Under the pieces are notes generated by a model, which did no database searches, was not told where the DNA came from, and saw nothing but the letters and a program-made list of their open reading frames with translations. Of a stretch of 64,000 nt of DNA, positions 26,832-34,772 are shown piece by piece (the first letter of the stretch is position 1; the number at the start of each line of letters is the position of its first letter). Both the position numbers and the translations under genes were made by a program. Source of the stretch: Roseiconus lacunae (GTDB taxonomy: Bacteria > Planctomycetota > Planctomycetia > Pirellulales > Pirellulaceae); contig NZ_VSZO01000022.1 of the NCBI RefSeq assembly GCF_008312935.1, positions 1-64,000 of the forward strand. The letters run 5' to 3'.

Positions 26832-27340
26832 TGTTGTCCAGATCCAAGACGCCCTGTTCATGGTTTGTAGTGCTGCTGATCGCGATCGTGTTGTCGTCGT
26901 CTGAGGGCTGCGGCGGTCGAGGTAACGAGCGAGTTGACGTCTATCCGGTAAGTGGCACCGTAATGTTCGAACGCGTTCCGGCCGCGGGAGTCGTACTCCA
27001 ACTGATCCCTGAAGATGGATCCATTGCTGCGAAAGAAAACTTGAAACCCGGTGGCGTCACGGACGAGCGAGGTCACTACGACGTGATGACCTACGCTACC
27101 GGGGATGGAGCCCCAGCGGGGTCGTACAAACTGATCTTGTTTTGGCCACCCGAGATGGATGCCGATCCGATGGCGGAATTGACAAACAATACAGGTCGCG
27201 GCAAAGCCAAGACGCCTCCCATGATTCCCGATGGCCCGCCTGATCGATTTGCCGGGAAGTACTTCGATGCAAAGAAAACAGAGTGGAGCGTCAATGTCGC
27301 TGAACAAGAAGTGAACGAGATCCCTACGATTCAACTTTGA
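26831..27340 (+). CDS. Lipoprotein with transthyretin/carboxypeptidase-regulatory-like domain
   Basis: A 169-residue lipoprotein. Its ATG overlaps the stop of the preceding gene (TGATG) and has a strong GGAGGAG five bases upstream, so translation is coupled; a TTG one codon earlier is not needed. The signal (WFVVLLIAIVLSSSEGC) ends in a lipobox-like SSEGC. The rest is a single beta-sandwich domain, VYPVSGTVMFE ... VTDERGHYDVMTYATGDGAPAGSYKL, the arrangement of carboxypeptidase-regulatory-like domains that commonly accompanies DUF1559 genes in planctomycetes. It should sit on a membrane facing the periplasm or outside. The function is unknown. Confidence 0.88.
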   Translation: MLSRSKTPCSWFVVLLIAIVLSSSEGCGGRGNERVDVYPVSGTVMFERVPAAGVVLQLIPEDGSIAAKENLKPGGVTDERGHYDVMTYATGDGAPAGSYKLILFWPPEMDADPMAELTNNTGRGKAKTPPMIPDGPPDRFAGKYFDAKKTEWSVNVAEQEVNEIPTIQL

Positions 27341-27376
27341 TTCTTGCGCTAGGTATCTCAGTTTAGAGGATAAAGA

Positions 27377-28237
27377 ATGAAACGATTTTTGATGGCGTTC
27401 GCAGTTACCTATGTGCTGATAGCTTTCAGCAGTCCCGCCATAAATGCGGAGACTGTTAGCCTTGCTAGTTCCATGAATCCAGCGGGGTATTTGGCTGAAA
27501 ACCAAGTGACAGGTTCGTACTGGCGAATCAACAATGGCGATGGGACGCTGGGGACAGCCACGTCCACCGGAGACCGTGACGGCCCTGGCAACTACGCAGA
27601 ACGAGAGAATCCATCGGACACAGGCACGGGCTTTGGCGATCCAATGGATATGTTCCCACGGGAAGCGAACTTCTTGATCGGCTCGTTTTCGTTTGACGAG
27701 ACGGGGCTTACAGGAGTCGGTACGGAAACCAGGGTGATCACCAATCTGAATCCAAGCGAATTCTGGAAGAACGACCCGAATCGTACCAACCCCAGCTTGG
27801 GTCCGTCCGTGTTAAGCGACATCTCCGATCACGCCTTCGGATTAGCGTTCTTTGACGGCGATGGCGAGATCAAATTTGGCGGAATTGATGCAACGGATAC
27901 GGTGACCTTTACCGATGGCGTTTTGACCAGCGTGGATTTTAACGTCACGACAACACTGTCATTCTCCGCGTTTACAGAAACGGTCACCTACGATGGTATC
28001 TTCTCAGCGACCGGCGACTCGATTAGCTATCAGATCGACGATACCGAGCCCATTGCAATTCTTGGTGGATTGCCGTCGACGTTCCAAGCGAACCTGAGCG
28101 GTACGATCAACCAGGTGGGAAGCTACTCAATCAGCGCGGTCCCCGAGCCCAACAGCCTTGTCATGCTTGTTGTTGGTACCGCAGCGGTTGCGTTCCGCAG
28201 AAGACGTCGGGGAGATGCGATACCGAAAGGTCCATAG
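27377..28237 (+). CDS. PEP-CTERM surface protein A
   Basis: A 286-residue exported protein. The signal peptide (FLMAFAVTYVLIAFSSPAINA) is followed by a beta-rich, Asp/Thr/Gly-rich body and a PEP-CTERM tail: AVPEP, a hydrophobic segment (LVMLVVGTAAVAF) and RRRRRG. Such tails are recognised by exosortase and lead to anchoring or release at the surface; no exosortase gene is in this window. Body blocks shared with the four other PEP-CTERM proteins here are SFDETGLTGVGTE, FTDGVLTSVDF and YDGIFSATGDSISYQIDD. It is most similar to protein C at 30650, and together with the DUF1559 neighbours suggests a duplicated module. AGAGGA lies before the ATG. Only 36 bp separate it from the lipoprotein gene. 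Confidence 0.88.
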   Translation: MKRFLMAFAVTYVLIAFSSPAINAETVSLASSMNPAGYLAENQVTGSYWRINNGDGTLGTATSTGDRDGPGNYAERENPSDTGTGFGDPMDMFPREANFLIGSFSFDETGLTGVGTETRVITNLNPSEFWKNDPNRTNPSLGPSVLSDISDHAFGLAFFDGDGEIKFGGIDATDTVTFTDGVLTSVDFNVTTTLSFSAFTETVTYDGIFSATGDSISYQIDDTEPIAILGGLPSTFQANLSGTINQVGSYSISAVPEPNSLVMLVVGTAAVAFRRRRRGDAIPKGP

Positions 28238-28351
28238 TCGACGAATCACGATCAAATCCGTTTTTGTTAGCAGCAAGCCAATCCCAAGTGTTGAGATTTT
28301 TCTGGGACCAGCCAGCGAGTTGAAGTCTTTCTTTACACGAAGGTGAACCAG

Positions 28352-29329
28352 ATGAAGAAGTTATTGGCTGCGGCCACCGCCGCGCTGTTAGTGAATATCA
28401 CGGGCATGGCCGTCGCCGAGACGATCATTGAGCTTGGAGGGCCAGCGACGGGCTATTTGGCTATTTCAAATTTCAAGACGAGTGGCACACAAAACGGAAT
28501 TGAAGGGAAAGACTCAATGGGCAATCCCGATCCGTCTCACAACGGGTTGCCTGACTACGCCAACTATCGCATGGCCGATGGCAGGTACTCCGCGATCATT
28601 GCTTCGCCGCAGTCCACGTCGTCGGACTATAGTGCTTTCGCTAATTTTGCTTCAGGCACATTTAATGGTGCACCAATCTCGATCAATAATCAAAACATCA
28701 CCGACTCAAATTTCTCAACGATGAGTGCGGGACAGATTAGTTTTGATAGTTCGTTGATCACAGGATCTGGAATCGAGAATGTCGACGTTGGGGCACTGAC
28801 ATTTAATTTTGACACTTATAATTGGGACGGGACGACGAACGGTGACGGCGGACCCTATACGGTAGGTGGGGTCCCCAGTAATCCATTCCCTATTTCGCCG
28901 TTTTCAACGGTGTACAGCGAACACAACGATGGTTCCGGTGCGGGGAATGCATCCACGATCTACAACGTATCGCTATCAAATGTCACCGGCACGGGACTCA
29001 CGTTTGAAGATGGAATCCTTACGTCCATGGACTTGGACGGCGACTTGTCGGTTCTGATGCGAATCGGGAACATACCGTTTCAAGATCCCCCCAACGCATT
29101 CACATCGACAACCTTCACTGGCGACTTCACCGCTTCGGGTTTGAATTACGCGTTCAATGTCGAGCAAACCCAAAGCGTAGCGATTTTCAGTGGCATCAAC
29201 ATGGTCTTCAATCGCAGTGGTATCGCCTCTGTGTCGGCCGTTCCCGAGCCGTCGTCGCTGGTTTCGTTGGGCTTGATCTTTGGGGTTGTTGGTTTGCGTC
29301 GTCACCGTCGCAAAGCCCCGATGAATTAG
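28352..29329 (+). CDS. PEP-CTERM surface protein B
   Basis: A 325-residue exported protein. I start it at ATG 28352, with GAAGGTGA six bases upstream, rather than the GTG at 28343. The signal peptide is [22 protein letters not shown]. The body is Ser/Thr/Asn/Gly-rich and likely beta-structured, with the shared blocks [24 protein letters not shown] and [14 protein letters not shown]. The C-terminus is [20 protein letters not shown] followed by RRHRRK, a textbook PEP-CTERM tail. It is more diverged from the other members than A and C are from each other. Its place inside the plus-strand run, with a 114-bp gap before it, is consistent with cotranscription or with its own weak promoter. Confidence 0.88.
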   Translation: MKKLLAAATAALLVNITGMAVAETIIELGGPATGYLAISNFKTSGTQNGIEGKDSMGNPDPSHNGLPDYANYRMADGRYSAIIASPQSTSSDYSAFANFASGTFNGAPISINNQNITDSNFSTMSAGQISFDSSLITGSGIENVDVGALTFNFDTYNWDGTTNGDGGPYTVGGVPSNPFPISPFSTVYSEHNDGSGAGNASTIYNVSLSNVTGTGLTFEDGILTSMDLDGDLSVLMRIGNIPFQDPPNAFTSTTFTGDFTASGLNYAFNVEQTQSVAIFSGINMVFNRSGIASVSAVPEPSSLVSLGLIFGVVGLRRHRRKAPMN

Positions 29330-29436
29330 GTTTTGTACTTCCCGTACCGACGGCCTCTCTGCGGTTGAACATGATGCCGGCAGGCCCGGCCTGGGTCACC
29401 GAAAACGCGGAAGAATATACATCGAAAGGTATCACC

Positions 29437-30570
29437 GTGATTATGCAGTTGAACACGAATGATTCGGCTGAAGTCATTTCACTCTCCCACTGGGAGAGTC
29501 GGGCCTTCAGGCCCGGAGAGGGCCCCTCCCCGGCCGTTTGCTCGTCCGACCCTCCCGCAAGCGGGAGGGTGCTTTCCAGATGTTTAAACCTAAAGACTCG
29601 TGTTGACCTGCTTAAAACTCATGCCCCGACTATCGTTCGCACACGCCTCACCAGCGGATTCACGTTGATTGAACTGCTGGTTGTGATCGCAATCATCGGT
29701 GTGCTGGTCGGATTGCTATTGCCGGCGGTCCAGGCGGCTCGCGAGGCGGCGAGACGGATGCAGTGCAGTAACAACTTGAAACAGATTGGACTTGCCCTGC
29801 ACAACTATGAGTCAACCTTCAAAAAGGTGCCGGTAGGTTGGTCTGTCTATTCTCGACCGCCGGTCGCGCCCATTTCAGTCAACGGAATGTACATTGCCTT
29901 GGCCCCCTACATTGAACAAGGCAATTTGTTGTCCAAATACGACGAGATTAAAGGCTGCTACCACCCAGACAATCAAGAGGTTGTCCGCAATCATGTTCCG
30001 ACACTTGTTTGCCCATCGAACCCCGATGGTGATGGCACGATCGAATTGTCGGGCATCATGGGAGTCGTCGGAGGCGACATTCGTGGCGGCATCACCGACT
30101 ATTTCAGTATCGCTCAAGTTCACGATTCGTCGTACACGCGAAAGTACGGTTTGATGCAATGGATTTGGGGACTGACGGATCCGCCACAAGGTCGCTATCG
30201 TGGCTTTCAAGATGTTCTTGATGGGCTAAGCAACACCATCTTTCAAGTCGAAAAAGCAGGTGGCGATTCGCTTTGGCACCGGGGCCGATACTTGGGCGAA
30301 TCTCCTTACGCCTATTCTGCTTGGGCTGGCCCAAACGGCGCCCAATTTTACAGCGTGGTTTGTGATAGCGACCCGAATAACTTTTGGCCATCGGGGCCGG
30401 ACTTTTTGAACTGTCGAAACAACCATACGCCCTACAGCTTTCATCCGGGCGGATTACACGTTTCGATGCTGGACGGTTCGGTCCGCTTCATCAGCGATTC
30501 CATGGATTTTGAAACCTGGTGGCATCTCGCGCAACATGATGACCGTCAAGTCGTTTTCTTGGATGACTAA
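29437..30570 (+). CDS. DUF1559 pseudopilin-like protein (H-X9-DG), copy B
   Basis: The conserved part is nearly a duplicate of copy [20 protein letters not shown], then [22 protein letters not shown], the shared run ending [36 protein letters not shown] and the H-X9-DG motif in [12 protein letters not shown]. The start is a problem. The best ribosome site (AAAGG, seven bases) serves GTG 29437, giving an unusually long leader of about 73 residues before the prepilin cleavage site. That leader is encoded by the hairpin repeat at 29482-29570, which seems to have landed in the original leader. GTG 29569 (29-residue basic leader) is an alternative; an out-of-frame ATG at 29621 would encode a normal-looking leader (MPRLS) if one base had been lost. 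So the gene may be altered or use a non-standard start. Confidence 0.8.
   Translation: MIMQLNTNDSAEVISLSHWESRAFRPGEGPSPAVCSSDPPASGRVLSRCLNLKTRVDLLKTHAPTIVRTRLTSGFTLIELLVVIAIIGVLVGLLLPAVQAAREAARRMQCSNNLKQIGLALHNYESTFKKVPVGWSVYSRPPVAPISVNGMYIALAPYIEQGNLLSKYDEIKGCYHPDNQEVVRNHVPTLVCPSNPDGDGTIELSGIMGVVGGDIRGGITDYFSIAQVHDSSYTRKYGLMQWIWGLTDPPQGRYRGFQDVLDGLSNTIFQVEKAGGDSLWHRGRYLGESPYAYSAWAGPNGAQFYSVVCDSDPNNFWPSGPDFLNCRNNHTPYSFHPGGLHVSMLDGSVRFISDSMDFETWWHLAQHDDRQVVFLDD
29482..29570. repeat. Hairpin-rich repeat inserted in the 5' part of DUF1559 copy B
   Basis: Three consecutive inverted repeats: CTCTCCC..GGGAGAG (29482-29498), GGGCCT..AGGCCC (29501-29514) and a perfect ACCCTCCCGC-AA-GCGGGAGGGT (29549-29570). 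The composition differs sharply from the flanking genes. It keeps the reading frame open. Confidence 0.7.
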
Positions 30571-30649
30571 TCAGTGTCGGTTGTTTCGACAGTGCTCACC
30601 CGTTTCTTATCATTCATCCTATTTCCACCTACAACTAAGAAGCTACTAC

Positions 30650-31441
30650 ATGATCAAGAACGCCGGAAAATCGAGTGCATTGCTGTCAGTCGTATTCGTT
30701 TTACAGCTTGCGGTGAACACGGTTCGTGCAGAGACGACCGTGAGTCTCGCTAGCACGATGGATCCGACGAGCCATCTATATGATGAGCACCCTTTTTTAT
30801 TCGCCTACTACGAGGTGGGGCGTCCTTGGAACGGAAGCCAGGTGGAAGACGGAGCATTTGATGCGACGAACGGTTTTGCTGAAACTGGAGGCGGAATCGA
30901 TATTTGGCCGCGTGAGACGGCGTTTCAGGTTGGGAGTTTCTTTTACGACGAAACATCAATTGTTGGATCGGGAATCGAAACGACAATGATTACAGGGCTG
31001 GACACGAGCGGCTTCTGGACGCATGACCCGAACGGAGACGGAATAAACCCGGCGGGACCATCGGTCGAGTCAGACTTGTCCGATTACGGACTTAGTCAAT
31101 ACTTCAACACAGACGTGTTGATCACTTTCGGAGGACTCGATGCAAACGATACCGTCACGTTCACTGACGGCGTTCTTTCTAGCATCGATCTGAATGTCCT
31201 GACAACGATGTCGTTCTACGGCGTTGACTATGACGGTACATTTGGTGTCTCGGGAAATCAACTGAGCTATCAAATCGATGATACAGAACAAATCTTTGGT
31301 TTCGACGGAAGAATCGTCGCAAATATGACCGGTACGGTAAACGCAATCTCAGCGGTGCCTGAACCTTCAAGTTTGGCTTTTCTTGGGTTCGTCGGCTTTG
31401 GCTATGTGGTTACACGCAGGCGCGTGCGAGCATACGGGTAA
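30650..31441 (+). CDS. PEP-CTERM surface protein C
   Basis: A 263-residue exported protein. I start at ATG 30650, which gives a clean signal peptide (MIKNAGKSSALLSVVFVLQL...VRA); the longer frame to 30509 overlaps the DUF1559 gene. It resembles protein A throughout: SLASTMDP (A: SLASSMNP), FYDETSIVGSGIE, FTDGVLSSIDL and YDGTFGVSGNQLSYQIDD. The tail is [20 protein letters not shown] plus RRRVR. Together with DUF1559 copy B it repeats the order seen for copy A and protein A, lacking only the lipoprotein. The region between the stop of DUF1559 B and this gene is 79 bp without an obvious promoter. Confidence 0.88.
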   Translation: MIKNAGKSSALLSVVFVLQLAVNTVRAETTVSLASTMDPTSHLYDEHPFLFAYYEVGRPWNGSQVEDGAFDATNGFAETGGGIDIWPRETAFQVGSFFYDETSIVGSGIETTMITGLDTSGFWTHDPNGDGINPAGPSVESDLSDYGLSQYFNTDVLITFGGLDANDTVTFTDGVLSSIDLNVLTTMSFYGVDYDGTFGVSGNQLSYQIDDTEQIFGFDGRIVANMTGTVNAISAVPEPSSLAFLGFVGFGYVVTRRRVRAYG

Positions 31442-31579
31442 CAAACCAACCTAGCGGTCGGTCGCTCTAAAAGAGAATAGGCGGCTGAATTATAAACCGC
31501 GAGAAGCAACATCGACTTGGGTTGGTCGTCGTTAAAGAGTCTCAAGTTGATTTTCGCGATTAACGACCGGTGACAAACG

Positions 31580-32884
31580 ATGGTTAAGAATCGGCATTTG
31601 GACGCCCGTTTGAAACGTTGGTTTTGGGCATGGCATTTCTGGATCGGGCTTGTCGCTAGTCCGGTCTTGGTTGTGCTAGCAGTGACCGGGGCGATCTACA
31701 TCTTCAAGTCCGAGCTTGAGATTTGGTGGTACGCTGACCAAGTCGCGGCGGAAACCGAATTGATGACGCCCTCTGGGACTTCGATCGCGGTTCAACCCGT
31801 GGTCGACCAAGTCATGGAGTCGCTGGGTGACCAGTATTCCGCCTACGGAATGGAGATCGAAACGGGATCTGGTCGTGCGCCCGCGGTTTTGGCGATGAGC
31901 GACGATGGCAAACACGATCTGGTACGCCGTCACTTCGATCCGGCCGACGGCCGGTTGATGGGCGAGATTCCATCCAATCACTTTTTTGATTTCGTTCTCG
32001 ATTTGCACCGGCGGCTAATGCTCGGGACCATCGGACGTGTCTTGGTTGAACTGACGACTGGCTGGACGATCGTCGTGGTCTTGATGGGGATCGTAATCTG
32101 GTGGCCTCGGTCATGGAAACAGGCGAGCGGAGTCTTTTGGCCTCGACTTCGCGCAAAACGCTATGTTCAACTGCGTGACTTGCATAGCGTTGGTGGCGTC
32201 TGGGCAGGAATCTTGATCGTATTGATCTCGCTCACCGGGCTTTTGTTTTCGATTGTCTGGGGCAGCAGCTTTCACGCGACTGCGTTTGTTACGGGGCAGT
32301 ATGATGCTGCGTTATCACCACCTCAATCGGTAAGCTCGCCCGATCGCGATCACTTGGATGCCGATCGGATCTTGAAGATCGCCCGGAAACTTGAAATCCC
32401 GACCGGCCGCATGTCAGTCGACTTTGCGCGTACCGAAACCGACTCGATCAAGATCACCGCAGGTCACAAGTACGGTGCACAATCGACGCGCCTCGTGATC
32501 CTCGACCGAGCAAGCGGTGATGTGCTGAGCGATCATTCTTTATCGAGCTTGCCGCCGATGGCCGTTTACACGCAAATCGCTTATCCGCTGCACATTGGCA
32601 CGATCGGAGGTCTGCCGACGAAGATACTTTGGTTGATTGCTTCGCTGATTTTGGTGGCCCTACCGTTTCTTGGGATCGCAATGTGGTGGACCCGTCGAAA
32701 ACCGGGGGCTTCTGGTGCTCCGAATCGTCCCGCAATCAATCGACCGTGGTGGGTGACCGGCGCCGTGATTGTGTTGGGCATTAGCCTTCCCGTCGTGGGC
32801 ATTTCGATGATTGCAATCACGATCATCGATTCCTTGATTCAACGCTTTCGTCAGAGGCCAATCATTCCTGATTCCAAGGGTTGA
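31580..32884 (+). CDS. PepSY-associated membrane protein (PiuB-like)
   Basis: A 434-residue inner-membrane protein of the PepSY_TM family. The first membrane segment has the usual start, FWIGLVASPVLVVLAVTGAIYIF, with KSELE after it; further segments are VELTTGWTIVVVLMGIVIWW, VWAGILIVLISLTGLLFSI, ILWLIASLILVALPFLGIAMWW and VTGAVIVLGISLPVVGISM. Histidines at segment edges (DLHRR, DLHSVGG, YPLHIGT) are the positions expected to bind haem in this family. PiuB-like relatives are often iron-regulated and act in ferric or siderophore reduction, but that is family knowledge and is not shown here. The stop lies 5 bp from the stop of the convergent protein D gene. Its ribosome site is weak (GGTGA). Confidence 0.88.
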   Translation: MVKNRHLDARLKRWFWAWHFWIGLVASPVLVVLAVTGAIYIFKSELEIWWYADQVAAETELMTPSGTSIAVQPVVDQVMESLGDQYSAYGMEIETGSGRAPAVLAMSDDGKHDLVRRHFDPADGRLMGEIPSNHFFDFVLDLHRRLMLGTIGRVLVELTTGWTIVVVLMGIVIWWPRSWKQASGVFWPRLRAKRYVQLRDLHSVGGVWAGILIVLISLTGLLFSIVWGSSFHATAFVTGQYDAALSPPQSVSSPDRDHLDADRILKIARKLEIPTGRMSVDFARTETDSIKITAGHKYGAQSTRLVILDRASGDVLSDHSLSSLPPMAVYTQIAYPLHIGTIGGLPTKILWLIASLILVALPFLGIAMWWTRRKPGASGAPNRPAINRPWWVTGAVIVLGISLPVVGISMIAITIIDSLIQRFRQRPIIPDSKG

Positions 32885-32889
32885 TCAGG

Positions 32890-33807
32890 TCAATCGATGA
32901 ATGATACAAATCGGCTTCGTCGGCGGCGAAACATTACCGAACTTGCCAGTCCCACCAGGAAGGCGAGCGACGAGGGTTCCGGGATGGCTGATACGTTGCT
33001 TACGTTGCCATGAACATCCCATCCCAAGCCGTAGAGTCCAAAGCCGTTCAGATCATCTTCGTCAACAACATTTAGATTCCATTGATCGCCAGAGAATGCG
33101 ATGGTGCCATCGTAGTTGAGTTCATCTGCCAAACCAAAAACGTTGTAGTTAAAGTTGACGTCGGCGCCACCATCGATCGACATGACCTGGCCATCGAGTA
33201 GCGTGACCGATCCCCAAGCATTCGAAGCGGTCGAGACGTATGGACCGCTGATGTAGCCGAAGATTGGATCATCGTCCGCAACATCATTCACGAAATCCAA
33301 TTGAAACCCAACGATTCCGGCAACCTCCATTCCACTGCCGATCAGGCTCGAATCGTCATACTCGACGGAATAGCTGTTGGAGAACGTGGTCTCTGAGCCA
33401 TCATCACCGGCAAGAAAAACATCCCCGGTTTCTTCGTCGTATCGGCCCGTTTGTTCTGCGTACGCAGATGGAGAAAACGTTGCAGAGTCAAACTGGCTAA
33501 GGTCCGTTTGACCGGCCTGCGGGTCACCAGCCGGATGGGACGCGACACCTTCGTCCGCCAGGGAGTACATACCGTCACGTCGAGGCGCCCAGTCTTCGAT
33601 CAACTCTCCAGTCGTTCCGTCACGCTGCTCATACGCGGGAGCACTTAACTCTGCGAACGTGTGGGCTCGGAAATCAAACCAGCGGCTGTCGCCGTCAGCG
33701 CGTAACTGCAGGGTAAACGTTTCCGCCGCCGATAGCGAATGGCTACCCACATCGACATTGACACCGAATAGGATGACACAGCAAACGATAGGAATATATC
33801 GACACAT
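32890..33807 (-). CDS. PEP-CTERM surface protein D
   Basis: A 305-residue exported protein. The signal peptide is YIPIVCCVILFGVNV...LSAAE. The body carries the shared blocks EYDDSSLIGSGME, LLDGQVMSIDG and YDGTIAFSGDQWNLNVVD, so it is a member of the same domain family as A, B, C and E, though it reads from the opposite strand. The tail is AIPEPSSLAFLVGLASSVMF plus RRRRSR. Upstream, copy D of the dispersed repeat separates it from the ABC ATPase gene on the same strand; whether it is in the same transcript is open. AAGG precedes the start. Confidence 0.87.
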   Translation of the reverse strand: MCRYIPIVCCVILFGVNVDVGSHSLSAAETFTLQLRADGDSRWFDFRAHTFAELSAPAYEQRDGTTGELIEDWAPRRDGMYSLADEGVASHPAGDPQAGQTDLSQFDSATFSPSAYAEQTGRYDEETGDVFLAGDDGSETTFSNSYSVEYDDSSLIGSGMEVAGIVGFQLDFVNDVADDDPIFGYISGPYVSTASNAWGSVTLLDGQVMSIDGGADVNFNYNVFGLADELNYDGTIAFSGDQWNLNVVDEDDLNGFGLYGLGWDVHGNVSNVSAIPEPSSLAFLVGLASSVMFRRRRSRFVSFID

Positions 33808-33845
33808 GGCGGGGACCTTATTGGACGAGTGCTCCGTCGAGACCC

Positions 33846-33959
33846 AATGTTTGGGTTCGACTCATTAGCCGACGGGCGTTAGCTCCGGGTATTGCAACGA
33901 ACCCGTGACTAACGCCGTTCGGCTAGTCCTAATTTCATCTCTTGACGAAGCACTGGCTT
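33846..33959 (+). repeat. Dispersed hairpin repeat, copy D
   Basis: Reads TTTGGGTTCGACTCATTAGCC, GACGGGCGTTAGCTCCGGG, then CCCGTGACTAACGCCGTTCGG and the tail CTTGACGAAGCACTGGC. It lies between the ABC ATPase stop and the start of PEP-CTERM protein D. The description is split here only for reading; the element is continuous. Confidence 0.8.
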
Positions 33960-34055
33960 GTTTTTTCTGGCAAGAAGGAAGTCTACGTGAACTGGGTCCC
34001 GTTTCTAGTGACGGCGGAAGTTTCACCACCGCTGATGTTTTTTTGACCGCGCCAT

Positions 34056-34772
34056 CTATGTCTGCCCCACGGGCATGCGTTCGGCGATCTGACCGTCTTC
34101 CAAGGTCAGGACTCGGTCCGCATAGTCGGCGACAGCGGGATCGTGCGTGACAACAACTGTCGACCGTCCGGCGGTACTTGCGACGTCGCAAAGAAGCTCA
34201 CAAACAGCATGTGTGTTTTTTCGGTCAAGACTACCGGTCGGTTCATCGGCCAGGATGAGCTTGGGTTGATTCACCAACGCGCGTGCCAAGGCGACACGCT
34301 GCTGCTCTCCGCCAGAAAGCTGAGCCGGTCTACTTCCCATTCGATGCGACATTCCCACATCATTTAAGCAATCCCGTGCAATCGGAACTGCCGTGCGCCG
34401 GCCCATGCCTGCCAATAGCAAGGGCAACGCGACGTTGTCGACGGCATCCAAGGTCGGCATCAGGTTGTAGGCTTGAAAGACCACGCCCATCGATTGACGA
34501 CGAAGTGAAACGATGGCCGAATCAGACATGCGACAGATGTCGTTTCCTTCAAAATGGATGCTTCCCGAATCCGCCCGCTCTAGACCACCGAGCAACTGCA
34601 ACAGCGTCGACTTCCCAGACCCCGAAGTACCCATCACGGCGATAAACTCTTCCGAGCTCGCCGTCAAATCCACCCCGCTAATCGCTTCAACGAACGCATC
34701 GCCACGGCCGTATCTCTTGTGCAACGCGGTGGCCACAATCACCGGAGATTCGCTGTCTGTATTCGTGGTCAT
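34056..34772 (-). CDS. ABC transporter ATP-binding protein (MacB/LolD type)
   Basis: A 238-residue ATPase. Walker A is GTSGSGKS (48-55), the signature is LSGGEQQRVALARAL, Walker B is LILADEPTGSLD, and the switch His follows in VVVTHD. The combination, and the pairing with an FtsX-like permease, places it in the MacB/LolD group, which drives release or extrusion of lipoproteins, peptides or macrolides rather than import. The true start is the ATG at 34770-34772, overlapping the permease stop by four bases (ATGA), so the two are coupled. The longer frame (to 34907) would overlap the permease by about 140 bp. Confidence 0.93.
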   Translation of the reverse strand: MTTNTDSESPVIVATALHKRYGRGDAFVEAISGVDLTASSEEFIAVMGTSGSGKSTLLQLLGGLERADSGSIHFEGNDICRMSDSAIVSLRRQSMGVVFQAYNLMPTLDAVDNVALPLLLAGMGRRTAVPIARDCLNDVGMSHRMGSRPAQLSGGEQQRVALARALVNQPKLILADEPTGSLDRKNTHAVCELLCDVASTAGRSTVVVTHDPAVADYADRVLTLEDGQIAERMPVGQT

